Assembly: GCA_012517605.1 (NCBI GenBank)
Contig: JAAYUS010000254.1
Location: 1-33,449, forward strand
Source: Bacteroidales bacterium
GTDB lineage: Bacteria > Bacteroidota > Bacteroidia > Bacteroidales > VadinHA17
Direction of reading: 5' to 3'
Length of the DNA: 33,449 nucleotides
Positions 26,861 to 33,449 of the stretch are shown here, in pieces (position 1 is the first letter of the stretch; each line of letters starts with the position of its first letter). Both the position numbers and the translations under genes were made by a program. Below the pieces are notes generated by a model. The model searched no databases, was not told the origin of the DNA, and worked only from the letters and a program-made list of their open reading frames with translations.

Positions 26861-26950
26861 AATATTTGTTGGGATATTTTTGACGAAAGATGAGTGTAAG
26901 AAATTCTTAGATAAATTGATAACAAAGTGAAGCTCTTTCCCCCTTCCCGG

Positions 26951-27005
26951 CCTTCCCCCAAAGGGGAAGGAGGTGCTGCAGGAAGCTTTTTCCCCTTGGG
27001 GAAAA
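26951..27005. repeat. Paired C/G-rich palindromes upstream of rlmD
   Basis: Two perfect hairpins stand side by side: CCTTCCCC / GGGGAAGG (26951-26958 and 26963-26970, 4-base loop) and TTTTCCCC / GGGGAAAA (26988-26995 and 26998-27005, 2-base loop). Further C-rich sequence at 26936-26950 can pair loosely with CGGGAAAGG at 27006-27014. The layout, outer arms enclosing hairpins, recalls the larger element at 28941-29088. It may end transcription of the hydrolase gene. Confidence 0.65.
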
Positions 27006-27049
27006 CGGGAAAGGTGGTTTGTTGAATGGAATTATCATAAGTTACAGAA

Positions 27050-28456
27050 GTGGGAAGAAAAAAAGACATGCCCCTGCTTGAAAGGGTAAGGATAACTGAT
27101 ATCGGTGCTGAAGGAAATGCACTTGCCAGGGTTGAGAACCAGGTTGTATTTGTGCCTATGCTCGTTCCCGGCGATGTTGTAGATATAAGGGTTAAGAAGA
27201 AAAGGAAGAAATATATGGAAGGATCTGTCATCCGGTTCCATGAATATTCTCCCGACAGGATTAAGCCGCGGTGCGTTCATTTCGGCGTATGCGGAGGCTG
27301 CAAATGGCAGCACCTTCCCTATGATCTTCAGCTTGTATGGAAGGAAAAACAGGTAAGGGACAATCTTACGAGGTTGGGAAGGCTTGAATTGCCTGAAATG
27401 GATCCGATAGCCGGTTCAGCTCAGATCTACGAATACAGGAACAAACTTGAGTTCACTTTTTCTGACAAGCGCTGGCTTTCAAGAGAAGAAATAACGTCAG
27501 AGAGCAGTTTTGTTAAGGAGGACGCTCTTGGTTTTCATATACCGGGATTGTTCGACAAGGTGCTTGATATCAGGGAATGCCATCTTCAGCCCGAACCATC
27601 AAATGCAATCCGTGATGCCGTAAGGCGTTTCGCTCATAAAAATGCATATGCGTTTTTCAACCTGAGGGAACAGTCAGGATTCCTCCGAAATCTTATTATA
27701 AGAAATAACAGCAGGGGAGAAGTGATGGTTATTGTTGTCTTTTTTCTCGATGAAAAGGGCAGGATAGAGAAGCTTATGGATTATCTTGCAACAGAATTTC
27801 CCCGGATTAAATCATTGTTTTACATAATCAATACAAAAAAGAATGATTCGCTGGCCGATCAGGAACCGGTTCTTTACAGCGGAGAGGATCATCTTGTTGA
27901 AGAAATGGAAGGGCTCAGATTCAGGATAGGTCCAAAGTCGTTTTACCAGACAAATACCTTGCAATCAGTCAAACTGTATAAAATTGCGAAGGAGTTTGCC
28001 GGTCTGACAGGAAATGAGGTGGTTTACGATCTTTATACAGGGACCGGGACAATCGCAAATTTTGTTGCTGATTCGGCCAGGAAGGTTGTTGGCATAGAAT
28101 ACATTGATGATGCTGTTAAGGATGCCGTCATAAATTCTGAGATCAACAATATCTCAAATACGAAATTTTTCTCTGGAGATATCAGGTCTGTTCTTAATGA
28201 CAGGTTTTTTGACGAGAATGGCAGGCCTGACGTCGTTATCACTGATCCGCCAAGGGCCGGCATGCATGAGGATGTTGTGAAGGCGATAGTTTCGGCATCA
28301 CCGGCAAGGATAGTTTATATAAGCTGCAATCCTGCCACACAGGCAAGGGATATAGCTCTTCTGCACGATAATTACAGGGTTCTCAGGGTGCAGCCTGTCG
28401 ATATGTTTCCGCATACGCATCATGTTGAAAACGTAGTCCTCCTTGAGAAGATTTGA
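27050..28456 (+). CDS. rlmD: 23S rRNA (uracil-5-)-methyltransferase RlmD (RumA family)
   Basis: The 468-residue protein has an N-terminal TRAM domain (about 8-65), a 4Fe-4S site (Cys75, Cys81, Cys84 and Cys177) and a C-terminal SAM methyltransferase domain. The latter has DLYTGTGTIANFVA, ITDPPRAGMHEDV and the nucleophile segment VYISCNPATQARD. It makes m5U in 23S rRNA, at U1939 in E. coli. The start is GTG at 27050: MGRKKDMPLLERV agrees with the basic N-terminus of Bacteroidota homologues, and the next ATG (27068) would remove it. Its orthology to RlmD rather than RlmC or TrmA rests on the TRAM domain and the Fe-S cluster. Confidence 0.92.
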   Translation: MGRKKDMPLLERVRITDIGAEGNALARVENQVVFVPMLVPGDVVDIRVKKKRKKYMEGSVIRFHEYSPDRIKPRCVHFGVCGGCKWQHLPYDLQLVWKEKQVRDNLTRLGRLELPEMDPIAGSAQIYEYRNKLEFTFSDKRWLSREEITSESSFVKEDALGFHIPGLFDKVLDIRECHLQPEPSNAIRDAVRRFAHKNAYAFFNLREQSGFLRNLIIRNNSRGEVMVIVVFFLDEKGRIEKLMDYLATEFPRIKSLFYIINTKKNDSLADQEPVLYSGEDHLVEEMEGLRFRIGPKSFYQTNTLQSVKLYKIAKEFAGLTGNEVVYDLYTGTGTIANFVADSARKVVGIEYIDDAVKDAVINSEINNISNTKFFSGDIRSVLNDRFFDENGRPDVVITDPPRAGMHEDVVKAIVSASPARIVYISCNPATQARDIALLHDNYRVLRVQPVDMFPHTHHVENVVLLEKI

Positions 28457-28473
28457 AATAACTAACTTCAAAT

Positions 28474-28504
28474 TTTGAAGTTTATTCCTGTTTAGCTATT
28501 TTTG
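28474..28504 (+). promoter_or_regulatory. Full Bacteroidota promoter for tRNA-Ser (TTTG-N19-TATTTTTG)
   Basis: TTTG at 28474-28477 is followed after exactly 19 bases by TATTTTTG at 28497-28504, the complete -33/-7 layout of Bacteroidota housekeeping promoters. The mature tRNA begins 19 bases after the -7 box. A perfect palindrome, CTTCAAA-T-TTTGAAG (28466-28480), overlaps the -33 element and begins 9 bases after the rlmD stop. Confidence 0.7.
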
Positions 28505-28522
28505 TCGCGCACGGTTCTTTAA

Positions 28523-28748
<226 letters not shown>

Positions 28749-28751
<3 letters not shown>

Positions 28752-28908
28752 CAGGGATCCCATCTCAGGGATCGCCGAAGGCAATCCATCAGCCATGCGC
28801 CGCATGAGCGAGGACAGATGTAAAATAAAAATCTAAGCGAGCGCAGCTCGCTGATGAGCAATTTGTCGTTGCAGGGATCTCCCCGATGGGATCGCCGGAG
28901 GCAATCCT
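28749..28908 (+). repeat. Pair of about 40-bp direct repeats, 120 bp apart
   Basis: 28749-28788 and 28869-28908 both begin TTGCAGGGATC and share GGGATCGCCG-AGGCAATCC, with a few substitutions between. Each contains small inverted repeats of the GGGATC/GATCCC type. They bracket 80 bp that include a perfect inverted repeat (28836-28852). They may be two copies of a short dispersed element. No coding potential is evident. Confidence 0.65.
28836..28852. repeat. Perfect 7-bp inverted repeat AGCGAGC-GCA-GCTCGCT
   Basis: The arms AGCGAGC and GCTCGCT are separated by three bases, giving a tight GC-rich hairpin between the two direct repeats. There is no T-run beside it. The role is unknown. Confidence 0.6.
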
Positions 28909-28940
28909 CCTGTGTTGTTCCGGCCTCGTTCTAAATTCAT

Positions 28941-29088
28941 GTACTCACCCCCCTGCCCCCCTGCTGTTTTGTTTACCCCCCTGCCCCCCTGAAGGGGGGA
29001 TGGGGGGTAAAACAAACAAGGGAGTGACAAGCCAGGACGAAAACTAATCCCCTCGTTACGGGGTAGAGAGGGGGCAGGGGGTGAGTAC
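28941..29088. repeat. Large C/G-rich nested palindrome before nupC end
   Basis: The outer arms (28941-28961 and 29070-29088) read GTACTCACCC... and ...GGGTGAGTAC. They enclose an inner stem (28966-28990 and 28994-29017, with TTTGTTTACCCCCC paired to its near complement) and a small CCCC/GGGG hairpin (29049-29052 and 29060-29063). Runs of five or six C or G alternate through it. It lies 20 bp beyond the nupC stop and probably stops transcription. The overlapping reading frames have repetitive Pro/Gly-rich content and are not genes. Confidence 0.75.
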
Positions 29089-29107
29089 GTGAACAGGGCG
29101 AGGGGAA

Positions 29108-30385
29108 CTACATCAGAATCCCTGCCAGCGATGCAGAGATATATGATGCCATTGTCCCGCAGATCATGGCTTTGAAGCCCAGCCTGGCAAGGTCGGCCTT
29201 CCTTTGCGGGACCATTGCTCCGATTCCTCCAAGCTGTATCGCGATGGAGCTGAAATTTGCAAACCCGCATAGAGCAAAGCTTGCTATGACTATCGATTTT
29301 GCACTGAGCGCCCCCTGTTGAATAAGAGGTGAAAGGTCAGAATATGCTACGAACTCGTTTATCACCATCTTGGTGCCCATAAGTGAGCCGACAGTGAATG
29401 ACTCGGAAGCAGGAACTCCCATGACAATAGCAAACAATGAGAAAAATGCGCCGAAGACATCCTTCAGCCTCAGGTGTTCAACATTAAGACCTATAAAATC
29501 GAGTGAAATGCCTGTCCAGTTAAGGAATAAACCGAAATATCCGAGAAGAGCATCGACAAGGGCAACAAGGGCAATAACCCCGATAAGCATTGCGATGACA
29601 TTTATTGAGATGGTCATGCCGTCGGTTGCCCCGTGCGAGATGGCATCCATGATGTTTGTATGCTGTTTTTTTACCTCGAGCTTTACCACTCCTTTTGTTT
29701 CCGACTCCTGTGTCTCGGGAAAGACTATCTTTGATATAACAAGAGCGCCTGGCGCTGCCATCAGACTGGCGGCAAGCAGGTATGAAGCCGGAACGCCCAT
29801 TGAAATATAGACTGCCATAACGCCGCCTGCAATGCAGGCCATGCTGCCTGTCATGGAGGCAAGAAGCTCCGACATTGTCATTCCTGACAGATACGGTCTG
29901 ATCATTATCTGTGCTTCCACCTGTCCCACGAATGCGCTTGCCACGTTCGACAGAGCTTCGCTTCCGCTTACTCTCATGGCCCAATGTACAAAGCGTGCAA
30001 GAAGTGCCACCACTCTCTGCATTATGCCGACATGGTAAGCCATGGCTACCAGGACACAGACAAAAATTATCGTAGGGATTAGTATAAAAAGGAATACGCC
30101 TGAGCTGACGATTGAAGGGGGCAATATCTGGGATACTTTGGTGAGATCTCCGAATACGAATGCTCCACCTTCCTGTGAGAAGTCAAGAAGCTTGTTTATT
30201 GCTTTTCCGAGCCAGGCGAAAATATCCTGACCGACCGGGACTTTCAGGATAAAGACTGCCAGAGCGATCTGCAGGAGCAATCCTGTCACAACAAGCCGTA
30301 TGTTAATGGCCTTCCTGTTGTTTGACCACAGGAATGCCAGTCCGAGGATTACAAGGATGCCTATAATACCGGTAAATCGTGCCAT
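29108..30385 (-). CDS. Concentrative nucleoside transporter (NupC/CNT family)
   Basis: The 425-residue inner-membrane protein should import nucleosides with Na+ or H+. The N-terminal helices and the segment GGAFVFGDL, followed by FLFILIPTIIFVCVLVAMAYHVG, match the CNT family. The motif GQVEAQIMIRPYLSGMTMSELL lies in the substrate-binding hairpin, and SESFTVGSLMGTKMVINEFVAY is the second conserved one. CGFANFSSIAIQLGGIGAM follows near the C-terminus. Length and hydrophobic pattern are complete. The start ATG lies 2 bp after a perfect inverted repeat that may control it. The VOC-like gene is upstream on the same strand but differs in base composition. Confidence 0.92.
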   Translation of the reverse strand: MARFTGIIGILVILGLAFLWSNNRKAINIRLVVTGLLLQIALAVFILKVPVGQDIFAWLGKAINKLLDFSQEGGAFVFGDLTKVSQILPPSIVSSGVFLFILIPTIIFVCVLVAMAYHVGIMQRVVALLARFVHWAMRVSGSEALSNVASAFVGQVEAQIMIRPYLSGMTMSELLASMTGSMACIAGGVMAVYISMGVPASYLLAASLMAAPGALVISKIVFPETQESETKGVVKLEVKKQHTNIMDAISHGATDGMTISINVIAMLIGVIALVALVDALLGYFGLFLNWTGISLDFIGLNVEHLRLKDVFGAFFSLFAIVMGVPASESFTVGSLMGTKMVINEFVAYSDLSPLIQQGALSAKSIVIASFALCGFANFSSIAIQLGGIGAMVPQRKADLARLGFKAMICGTMASYISASLAGILM

Positions 30386-30387
30386 TC

Positions 30388-30420
30388 AGGTTTGAATTAG
30401 TTTAGAGCTGATTCAAACCT
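30388..30420. promoter_or_regulatory. 10-bp perfect inverted repeat immediately upstream of nupC
   Basis: AGGTTTGAAT (30388-30397) and ATTCAAACCT (30411-30420) form a perfect inverted repeat with a 13-base loop, ending 2 bases before the nupC ATG. In the minus-strand mRNA it would make a leader hairpin just before the start codon. On the plus strand it is followed by ACATTTTTTTT, so it could also end antisense transcription. An operator is equally possible. Confidence 0.5.
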
Positions 30421-30438
30421 ACATTTTTTTTCGATTCG

Positions 30439-30810
30439 TTAAGAGCAGAAATGAAAGAATTTGATGTTACAAAACCAGTCTTTATATCTTATGTAATTGC
30501 CTTCAAAATTTGATTCTGGTTGAGAAATCACGTTAAAGTCATTTGTCGATAGCTCATAGTCTATGTTGCTTGCCTCAAATGCTATGTGAGGCACAGATTG
30601 AATTAGTTTGTTTACAGGGCTGTCCTTTTCGAATCTCATCCATTCAATGCCAAATGGACAAGAAGAAAAGCCAGAGACATAGAATTTGAATTTTTTAAGA
30701 TATGTCTCACCTTTCATTTTCTTTTTAGTCGGGATTCCCAGGTGATGATATTTCCATCCCCATTTGGAGGTTGAAATAGGGAGTTCATGATCCAGTCTCA
30801 ATTTTTTCAT
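30439..30810 (-). CDS. VOC (glyoxalase/bleomycin-resistance) superfamily-like protein
   Basis: The 123-residue protein contains WGWKYHHLGIPTKKK at its start and LKKFKFYVSGFSSCPFGIEW, then VPHIAFEASNIDYEL. This is the beta-alpha-beta pattern of VOC proteins, in which the first His and the PHIAF strand line the metal site. The end, WFCNIKFFHF, replaces the usual GAPVELMEF strand with its metal-binding Glu, so metal binding or catalysis may be lost. It is AT-richer than nupC, which follows it on the same strand. Enzymatic activity cannot be assigned. It may belong to the transferred region at the right end of the window. Confidence 0.6.
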   Translation of the reverse strand: MKKLRLDHELPISTSKWGWKYHHLGIPTKKKMKGETYLKKFKFYVSGFSSCPFGIEWMRFEKDSPVNKLIQSVPHIAFEASNIDYELSTNDFNVISQPESNFEGNYIRYKDWFCNIKFFHFCS

Positions 30811-30896
30811 TACTGAATTTGTTTTAGAAACTTGATACTTTAGACAGAATTGTCATGTTTAACTTTCTCTAGTGTACAGGAAGCTAGCCGCTTACG

Positions 30897-31026
30897 GCTA
30901 ACGGTTTGCCGCTTGCCGCAGTGGGGGATTTCGGAGCACTTCACTGTCAACCAAGCACAAATGTTTATAGAAGCACTGCACTTGATTTAACTACGTCAGC
31001 CCCCATTGCGGCAAACGGCTGTTAGC
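30897..31026 (-). repeat. attC-like long imperfect inverted repeat
   Basis: The arms are 30897-30927 and 31000-31026. Read towards each other both begin GCTAAC, share TTTGCCGC and end in GGGGG, with a 3-base bulge and a 6-7-base insertion on one side. A 72-base central region separates them. Unequal arms with extrahelical bases and terminal GCTAAC/GTTAGC recall integron attC sites. The core site GTTAGC(C/G) is one base off the GTTRRRY consensus. The element ends 9 bp from the S41 gene stop. The gap 30811-30896 between it and the VOC gene holds nothing else I can name. Confidence 0.5.
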
Positions 31027-31035
31027 GGGTCGTTG

Positions 31036-32046
31036 TTATTTTAATCGGTCAATCGCATATTCTAATGTTTTATCTTGTCCCTGTTCAATTTCACTTATAA
31101 GATTTTTAATATATATATCGGGAGCTAATCCAATGCCTTCATAACTTTTACCGTCAAACAGTTCAACCTTTTGTGGTACTAAGGAATAATACCAGCCATT
31201 TGCCAATTCACGACCTATCATCGTACCGTGAGCACCATTGGTAGTATCACCTATAAAGGTTACGTTAGGTAATGTTTTAAAAGCCATTACGGAACGTTCT
31301 CCTGCACTTATGGTATATCTGTCAGCCAATAAGACAATAGGTTTGCTTACAAAATTGCCATTAGGTTCTATGTACCATTGCTTCCATTCAGTGTATTCAT
31401 TTTTACCCTTGCCGTTTTTAGTTTTGCTTCGGAAAACGTATCGGTTTTGATTAGTTAATCTGCCTATTGCTGAAAAACAATAAGTAAAATCTCCGCCTTG
31501 ATTATGTCGCAAATCAATTATGTAGCCATTCACATTATTGTATTTATTCAAGAACTCTTCTAATACAAACCAGTTGTCTGCAACATAGTCAAAAAAAATG
31601 TATGCTACATTTTGGTTCTTAATTTTTCCATAAATGTAACTTTCGTCAGTTCCTGTTTTAAAGTCTGATTCAAGGTAGGTTTTAATTATCTGTTTGTTAA
31701 ATAGTTCATCATCAATTTTTTCTCGTCTTATTCTGTTGGAATAAAAAACCTGCCTGTTTGGGGCGGTAAGGCTTATATGTCCATCATCAAAAACTTTCAA
31801 CATATTTGATAATACTTGAAAAAGTTCATCGTCAGTAGTATTTGATTTTACCAGAGGACGATATACATTATAGATGCTGTCCCAATTAACTTTACGTTCT
31901 TCAAAGGGTGCATATTCTTCATTAAATGTAGTCCAAAGATTCTCAAAAATTGCTTCAGGGTTGTTCTTGGGCGGTTCAATGAACATCTTTTCACAACCTG
32001 AAAGAAATAGCACCAATAATCCTGTTAAAATAAATCTGATTTTCAT
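31036..32046 (-). CDS. S41-family peptidase, lipoprotein
   Basis: The 336-residue protein starts with a lipoprotein signal ending LSGC (Cys18). A helical N-terminal region (20-90) carries FDDGHISL with His90, a position used by tricorn-type S41 enzymes. The core has GYIIDLRHNQGGD, then ADRYTISAGE with the likely nucleophile Ser247, and TTNGAHGTMIGRELANGWYY. The Lys that CtpA-type enzymes place about 25 residues after the Ser is absent, so an S41B/C-like Ser-His mechanism is more likely. No PDZ domain is apparent. It is the last gene of a GNAT/barrel/S41 operon (5 bp from the barrel gene) and is strongly AT-rich. Confidence 0.85.
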   Translation of the reverse strand: MKIRFILTGLLVLFLSGCEKMFIEPPKNNPEAIFENLWTTFNEEYAPFEERKVNWDSIYNVYRPLVKSNTTDDELFQVLSNMLKVFDDGHISLTAPNRQVFYSNRIRREKIDDELFNKQIIKTYLESDFKTGTDESYIYGKIKNQNVAYIFFDYVADNWFVLEEFLNKYNNVNGYIIDLRHNQGGDFTYCFSAIGRLTNQNRYVFRSKTKNGKGKNEYTEWKQWYIEPNGNFVSKPIVLLADRYTISAGERSVMAFKTLPNVTFIGDTTNGAHGTMIGRELANGWYYSLVPQKVELFDGKSYEGIGLAPDIYIKNLISEIEQGQDKTLEYAIDRLK

Positions 32047-32051
32047 AAGAA

Positions 32052-32876
32052 TTAAAAATTGAAATTTGTGTTGAAGAAGATTGAATTTTTGTAAGAAAGC
32101 AGATTTCTTGGTTTGCTTGAATGAATAAATTCAAACAAATAGCTAATACCTATATCCCATTTTGGACTAAGATGATAAGTGTAATTTGCACCAATATCCA
32201 CCATTTGAAGTCTGTTCAGTGTTGCAGGTTTGCCGTCCCCTATGAACGCAAAAAATGTTTTCACGCCTGAATGAGAGCTTGTATTTTCAATAAATTCATC
32301 ATCATTTACCAAATAAGGTGAACGGGCAAACCAGCTTATTATAGGCATAGAGGCGTAAGCAGTGAGACTATTTTTATCATTGAACTTATAAGTTTGATTC
32401 ACAAAACCACCTAATCCAAACGATGAGAAATAGCCAAAACTGCCAATCCTTCCATAAACATAATTCAATGCTTGAATGTCTGCATTTACGGATAAACCAA
32501 CTTTTGTTGAAACCTTGTCTGTTTGCTTTATTGACTTGCCAAACCAATAGTCTAAATCTACAAGAGTGAAAAAATGCGGACTTGTAGTTTCTTTTTTGTT
32601 ATCATCAAAAAACTGATAGATGTCTGAATGGCTTGGGGAAAGTAATGCTAAGCGTAAATTAGCATTTTGAAAATATTTCTTATCTCTTTGATAACAAATA
32701 CCAAAATTTAAGGGTGAGAGGTCTCGGTGAATAAATGGCGAAAAAACAAAGTCTTGCCGAGCAATGTGTCCAAGACCTATTTGTAGTCGCAAGCTGTTTT
32801 TTAGGTCTTGCGATAAACAATAAGTTGCTGTTGATAAAAAAATCAAAATAGCAACAATAATGAAAGATACTCTCAT
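32052..32876 (-). CDS. Predicted outer-membrane beta-barrel protein, unknown function
   Basis: The frame is open to 32939, but the ATG at 32876 (MRVSFIIVAILIFLSTATYCLSQ) puts a clean signal peptide at the N-terminus, giving 274 residues. The mature part has alternating aromatic and polar strands (LRLQIGLGHIARQDFVF, GYFSSFGLGGFVNQTYKF, WDIGISYLFEFIHSS) and ends in Phe (NFNF), as expected for a BAM-assembled barrel. No family was recognised. It lies between a GNAT gene (14 bp) and an S41 lipoprotein gene (5 bp), all on one strand, so the three are probably co-transcribed. Base composition is AT-rich like its neighbours. Confidence 0.65.
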   Translation of the reverse strand: MRVSFIIVAILIFLSTATYCLSQDLKNSLRLQIGLGHIARQDFVFSPFIHRDLSPLNFGICYQRDKKYFQNANLRLALLSPSHSDIYQFFDDNKKETTSPHFFTLVDLDYWFGKSIKQTDKVSTKVGLSVNADIQALNYVYGRIGSFGYFSSFGLGGFVNQTYKFNDKNSLTAYASMPIISWFARSPYLVNDDEFIENTSSHSGVKTFFAFIGDGKPATLNRLQMVDIGANYTYHLSPKWDIGISYLFEFIHSSKPRNLLSYKNSIFFNTNFNF

Positions 32877-32890
32877 ATAATTTTTATTGA

Positions 32891-33400
32891 TTAATTTGTA
32901 AGATTTTGAATTTGTAAAGTCATTCTTATTGAAGTCCAAACTTCTCCTTTAAATGTCGTTTCTTTGGTATCAGTAGTTTTTTTAAAGCCAATCTTCTCAT
33001 AACATTTAATTGCTGTTGTATTAAAGTCATAAACGTTAAGGTCTATTGTTTTAGGTTTTAAATTGTCCATGCACCATTTAATAAGTTTTAGAGTTGCATC
33101 ATAACCAAGTCCTTGCCCCCGATAGGTTTTATTTCCAATAATAATTCTACATAGCCTAACGATGTCATCGCTTGTCTTATATACTTCACAGTGTCCTATT
33201 GCCAAGTTTGAATTTTTAAGGACAATTTTAAATGGATACCTATTTGGGTCTTTTAGGTAATCGTTTAATTGTTCTTTTGTCAATGGGAAGCTAAAAATTG
33301 GTCCAGCAAATTGAATTAACTCCTTTTCATTGTTAACCCAAGAAATTAAATTTTCAAAATCCTTATGGGTAAATTCGCAAAGAAATATTTCTTGTTTCAT
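32891..33400 (-). CDS. GNAT-family N-acetyltransferase
   Basis: The 169-residue protein has the GNAT fold. The acetyl-CoA loop is RIIIGNKTYRGQGLGYDATL, which fits Q/R-x-x-G-x-G/A, and the strand before it is AIGHCEVYKTSDDIVRLCRI. Near the C-terminus IDLNVYDFNTTAIKCYEKIGF is typical of RimJ/RimL-like members. It could acetylate a protein N-terminus, a small molecule or an antibiotic. The frame opens at TTG 33418, but the ATG at 33400 (MKQEIFL) is the better start. It is the first gene of the three-gene operon and lies about 30 bp from the repeat at the window's end. The substrate is unknown. Confidence 0.85.
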   Translation of the reverse strand: MKQEIFLCEFTHKDFENLISWVNNEKELIQFAGPIFSFPLTKEQLNDYLKDPNRYPFKIVLKNSNLAIGHCEVYKTSDDIVRLCRIIIGNKTYRGQGLGYDATLKLIKWCMDNLKPKTIDLNVYDFNTTAIKCYEKIGFKKTTDTKETTFKGEVWTSIRMTLQIQNLTN

Positions 33401-33428
33401 TTTCTCGTTGTTAGTCAATTACAATGCC

Positions 33429-33449
33429 CGCTAACGGCCCGGCAATAAA
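33429..33449 (-). repeat. Second attC-like terminus, cut by the window end
   Basis: CCGCTAACGG lies at the right edge, followed by CCCGGCAATAAA. On the minus strand it reads ...GGGCCGTTAGCGG, matching the ...AACCGTTAGCCG end of the element at 30897-31026 in the same orientation. The remainder is outside the window. It suggests that the S41/barrel/GNAT block is bounded by direct copies of one element. Confidence 0.4.

Noticed and set aside
28833-29270. Open frame on the minus strand through the palindromic region into nupC
   Set aside because: It translates palindromes and C/G runs into Pro/Gly/Arg-rich sequence and overlaps the nupC 3' end in another frame.
30388-30430. Hairpin as terminator of the VOC-like gene
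   Set aside because: That gene is on the minus strand, where no T-run follows the hairpin; the T-run is on the plus strand.

Overview
The window looks like a chromosomal piece of an uncultured member of the Bacteroidota, most likely near the Bacteroidales/Marinilabiliales. The evidence is several exact TAnnTTTG promoter boxes (the Bacteroidota -7 element, once with TTTG 19 bases upstream), a GWxTD-type lipoprotein, an ECF sigma gene overlapping a membrane-anchored beta-barrel gene, a Bacteroidota-style second MiaA, UvrA with a degenerate first zinc finger, and many lipoproteins and beta-barrels. The assignment is inferred from gene content, not from a marker-gene tree.

Layout. 1-2087: end of a Zn/Mn-type ABC permease, then lpdA. 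2182-4081: ECF sigma factor overlapping a barrel protein with an anti-sigma-like N-terminus. 4214-8767: lytic transglycosylase, uvrA, LOG-family protein. 8771-9818 (minus): Yip1-like protein, then smpB. 9873-12884: miaA and an S9 peptidase overlapping tail to tail by 54 bp. 12991-14479 (minus): bcp then recA. 14622-16480: TPR/SPOR protein overlapping clpS by 4 bp. 16505-18002: second ECF sigma/anti-sigma pair and a divergent DUF6249-like gene, with matching ECF-type motifs on both sides of the shared intergenic region. 18135-20728: M64 peptidase and a transaldolase-like enzyme. 20729-25536 (minus): tight four-gene operon of ABC-F protein, acyl-ACP thioesterase, GWxTD lipoprotein and rlmB. 25634-28456: surface lipoprotein hydrolase and rlmD. 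28523-28609: tRNA-Ser(GCT). 28610-29107: about 500 bp without a gene, packed with nested palindromes and repeats. 29108-30385: CNT nucleoside transporter.

The right end (30439-33449) is different. It is visibly AT-richer; hand counts of two sample lines gave 28% GC at 31501-31560 against 55% at 6001-6060. It carries accessory genes: a VOC-like protein, and an operon of GNAT acetyltransferase, outer-membrane barrel and S41 peptidase lipoprotein. That operon lies within about 10-30 bp of a long imperfect inverted repeat (30897-31026) on one side and the start of a related sequence in the same orientation (33429-33449) on the other. This resembles an integron-type cassette bounded by attC-like sites, although the core sites depart from the classical consensus and no integrase is visible.

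Most of the window is ordinary housekeeping: tRNA and rRNA modification, trans-translation, DNA repair, proteolysis adaptor, envelope maintenance. The best candidates for something new are the cassette-like island, the multi-branched palindrome after the tRNA, the paired ECF promoters and the sigma/barrel fusion system.
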